From assembly GCA_016191895.1 (NCBI GenBank), contig JACPVD010000030.1, positions 1 through 6,878 of the forward strand: a stretch of DNA of 6,878 bases, written 5' to 3'. Positions 6,406 to 6,878 of this stretch are shown here, in pieces. Origin of the DNA: Chloroflexota bacterium. Lineage in GTDB: Bacteria > Chloroflexota > Anaerolineae > Anaerolineales > Villigracilaceae. How positions within the stretch are numbered: the stretch's first letter is position 1; each line of letters begins with the position of its first letter. Both the position numbers and the translations under genes were made by a program. Under the pieces are notes generated by a model, which saw only the letters and a program-made list of their open reading frames with translations, did no database searches and had not been told where the DNA came from.

Positions 6406-6411
6406 AGGGAC

Positions 6412-6440
6412 AGTATAGGGAAGCTTCGGCGGATTGTCAG
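6412..6440 (-). promoter_or_regulatory. Strong promoter of the decayed gene, leaderless layout
   Basis: On the minus strand CTGACA (6440-6435), a 17-base spacer and TATACT (6417-6412) form a near-consensus sigma-70-type promoter. ATG follows at 6405, six bases after the -10, so the transcript would be leaderless. The gene behind it is a remnant, so this promoter may now feed the protease gene about 190 bases downstream on the same strand. Confidence 0.7.
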
Positions 6441-6609
6441 TAGGTGAGTTAGATGGGGGTTAGACCCTAAATTATTCAGCTATGCAGCACTTATCAAACA
6501 ATTATCGTTTTATACCACACGATCAGTTTCATTTTACAAATTAACATTCATTAACCACCAATCTATGAGTATTTTCGCCTAATCACTTGAAGTTAAATTT
6601 CAGCAGATA

Positions 6610-6735
6610 TTATGGGTACTCTATCCCCCATGACATCAATACTTTCTCTGCTTCCTCTAAACTTATTTCTTCCATAAAAACACTCTTGTTAGTGATGAAG
6701 ATTTGCCGATTAAGTTCGATATTATCCAATACCAT
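6610..6735 (-). CDS. Small hypothetical protein, 41 residues, or split C-terminus
   Basis: ATG at 6735-6733 opens a 41-residue ORF reading MVLDNIELNRQIFI, then TNKSVFMEEISLEEAEKVLM and SWGIEYP, stopping at TAA 6612-6610. GTG at 6738 or TTG at 6741 are alternative starts. The composition looks coding: a basic and hydrophobic first half, then an amphipathic EEISLEEAEKVLM helix. It lies in the same frame as the upstream partial gene, separated from it only by TGA 6744-6742 and two codons, so it may be the tail of that gene after a nonsense mutation rather than a separate small gene. No Shine-Dalgarno is evident. The 200 bases on its 3' side (6441-6609) are AT-rich and I see no gene in them. I do not recognise the family. 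Confidence 0.4.
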   Translation of the reverse strand: MVLDNIELNRQIFITNKSVFMEEISLEEAEKVLMSWGIEYP

Positions 6736-6741
6736 CACCAA

Positions 6742-6876
6742 TCAGGCGGTAGAAGATGGTTCAAAAGCGGGATGAACCATGCCCAAACGGGCAATATGCT
6801 GGAAAATCTCAGTCAATAAAATGCCATCAGGCTTTTGCGGAAGTAATTTTATTGTCTCGGCGACATAACGATGCCC
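6742..6876 (-). CDS. C-terminal end of an unrecognised gene, partial
   Basis: The minus strand is open from the right edge for 44 codons: GHRYVAETIKLLPQKPDGIL, then LTEIFQHIARLGMVHPAFEP, SSTA and TGA. The sequence has normal protein character, with a probable amphipathic helix (DGILLTEIFQHIARLGM), and the other two minus-strand frames stop within it. The start lies outside the window. I do not recognise the family. Its AT-rich base use differs from the protease and secreted-protein genes, consistent with transfer or a mobile region. The same frame stays open after the TGA into the 41-residue ORF below it. Confidence 0.5.
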   Translation of the reverse strand, partial: GHRYVAETIKLLPQKPDGILLTEIFQHIARLGMVHPAFEPSSTA

Positions 6877-6878
6877 AC

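Noticed and set aside
6742..6744. TGA read as selenocysteine
   Set aside because: The position lies at the very end of the first piece, no selenoprotein context is recognised, and a plain stop or nonsense mutation explains it more simply.
6587..6775. Plus-strand 62-residue ORF at the right edge
   Set aside because: Low-complexity Ser/Ile/Thr-rich sequence without motifs, opposite the better minus-strand frames that stay open from the edge.
1..6878. A new multi-gene defence or biosynthetic system
   Set aside because: The intact genes are an aminopropyltransferase, a TA pair, a secreted beta-helix protein and a site-2 protease, with no shared operon, strand or functional logic beyond the TA pair.

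Overview
The window looks like chromosomal DNA from an uncultured member of Chloroflexota, most likely Anaerolineae. This is inferred from protein style: the 113-residue surface repeats with 'VTGVD' and 'LRLDL.D.DSI.D' motifs, the C-terminal DNRLRE-like domain, and a remnant of a replication-relaxation-type gene are all familiar from that group. No rRNA or other marker confirms the taxon. The core is moderately GC-rich. The two ends are more AT-rich and hold mobile or decayed material.

Layout. Bases 1-149 carry what looks like the C-terminal tail of an integrase-core transposase (stop at 81-83), running into directly repeated motifs that probably form the right end of that insertion sequence. 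At 150-971 is a complete aminopropyltransferase of the spermidine synthase family (speE), starting only 15 bases after the last full repeat. At 1038-1672 is a two-gene toxin-antitoxin cassette: a 77-residue antitoxin-like protein overlapping by one base a PIN-family toxin, with its own -10 box. A structured intergenic stretch (about 1703-1752) leads to the largest gene (1843-5373), a secreted modular protein with signal peptide, Fn3-like domain, right-handed beta-helix, three 113-residue repeats and a C-terminal DNRLRE-like domain. A perfect 15-bp-stem terminator (5406-5445) separates it from a convergent minus-strand gene for a small site-2 (intramembrane zinc) protease (5469-6218).

Upstream of the protease, on the same strand, is the start of a decayed gene (about 6286-6405) that still has a near-consensus promoter. 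Both it and the protease have a TATACT -10 box only 6-7 bases before ATG, which suggests leaderless transcripts. The AT-rich right edge (6441-6878) holds the 3' end of an unrecognised minus-strand gene and a short ORF after it in the same frame, separated by TGA.

The genes do not form one pathway. They are a housekeeping polyamine enzyme, a TA module, a secreted surface protein and a membrane protease, flanked by mobile or decaying DNA. I found no convincing new multi-gene system. The points most worth following up are the insertion-sequence end abutting speE, the paired leaderless promoters, the exact-period repeat array and the split ORF at the right edge.
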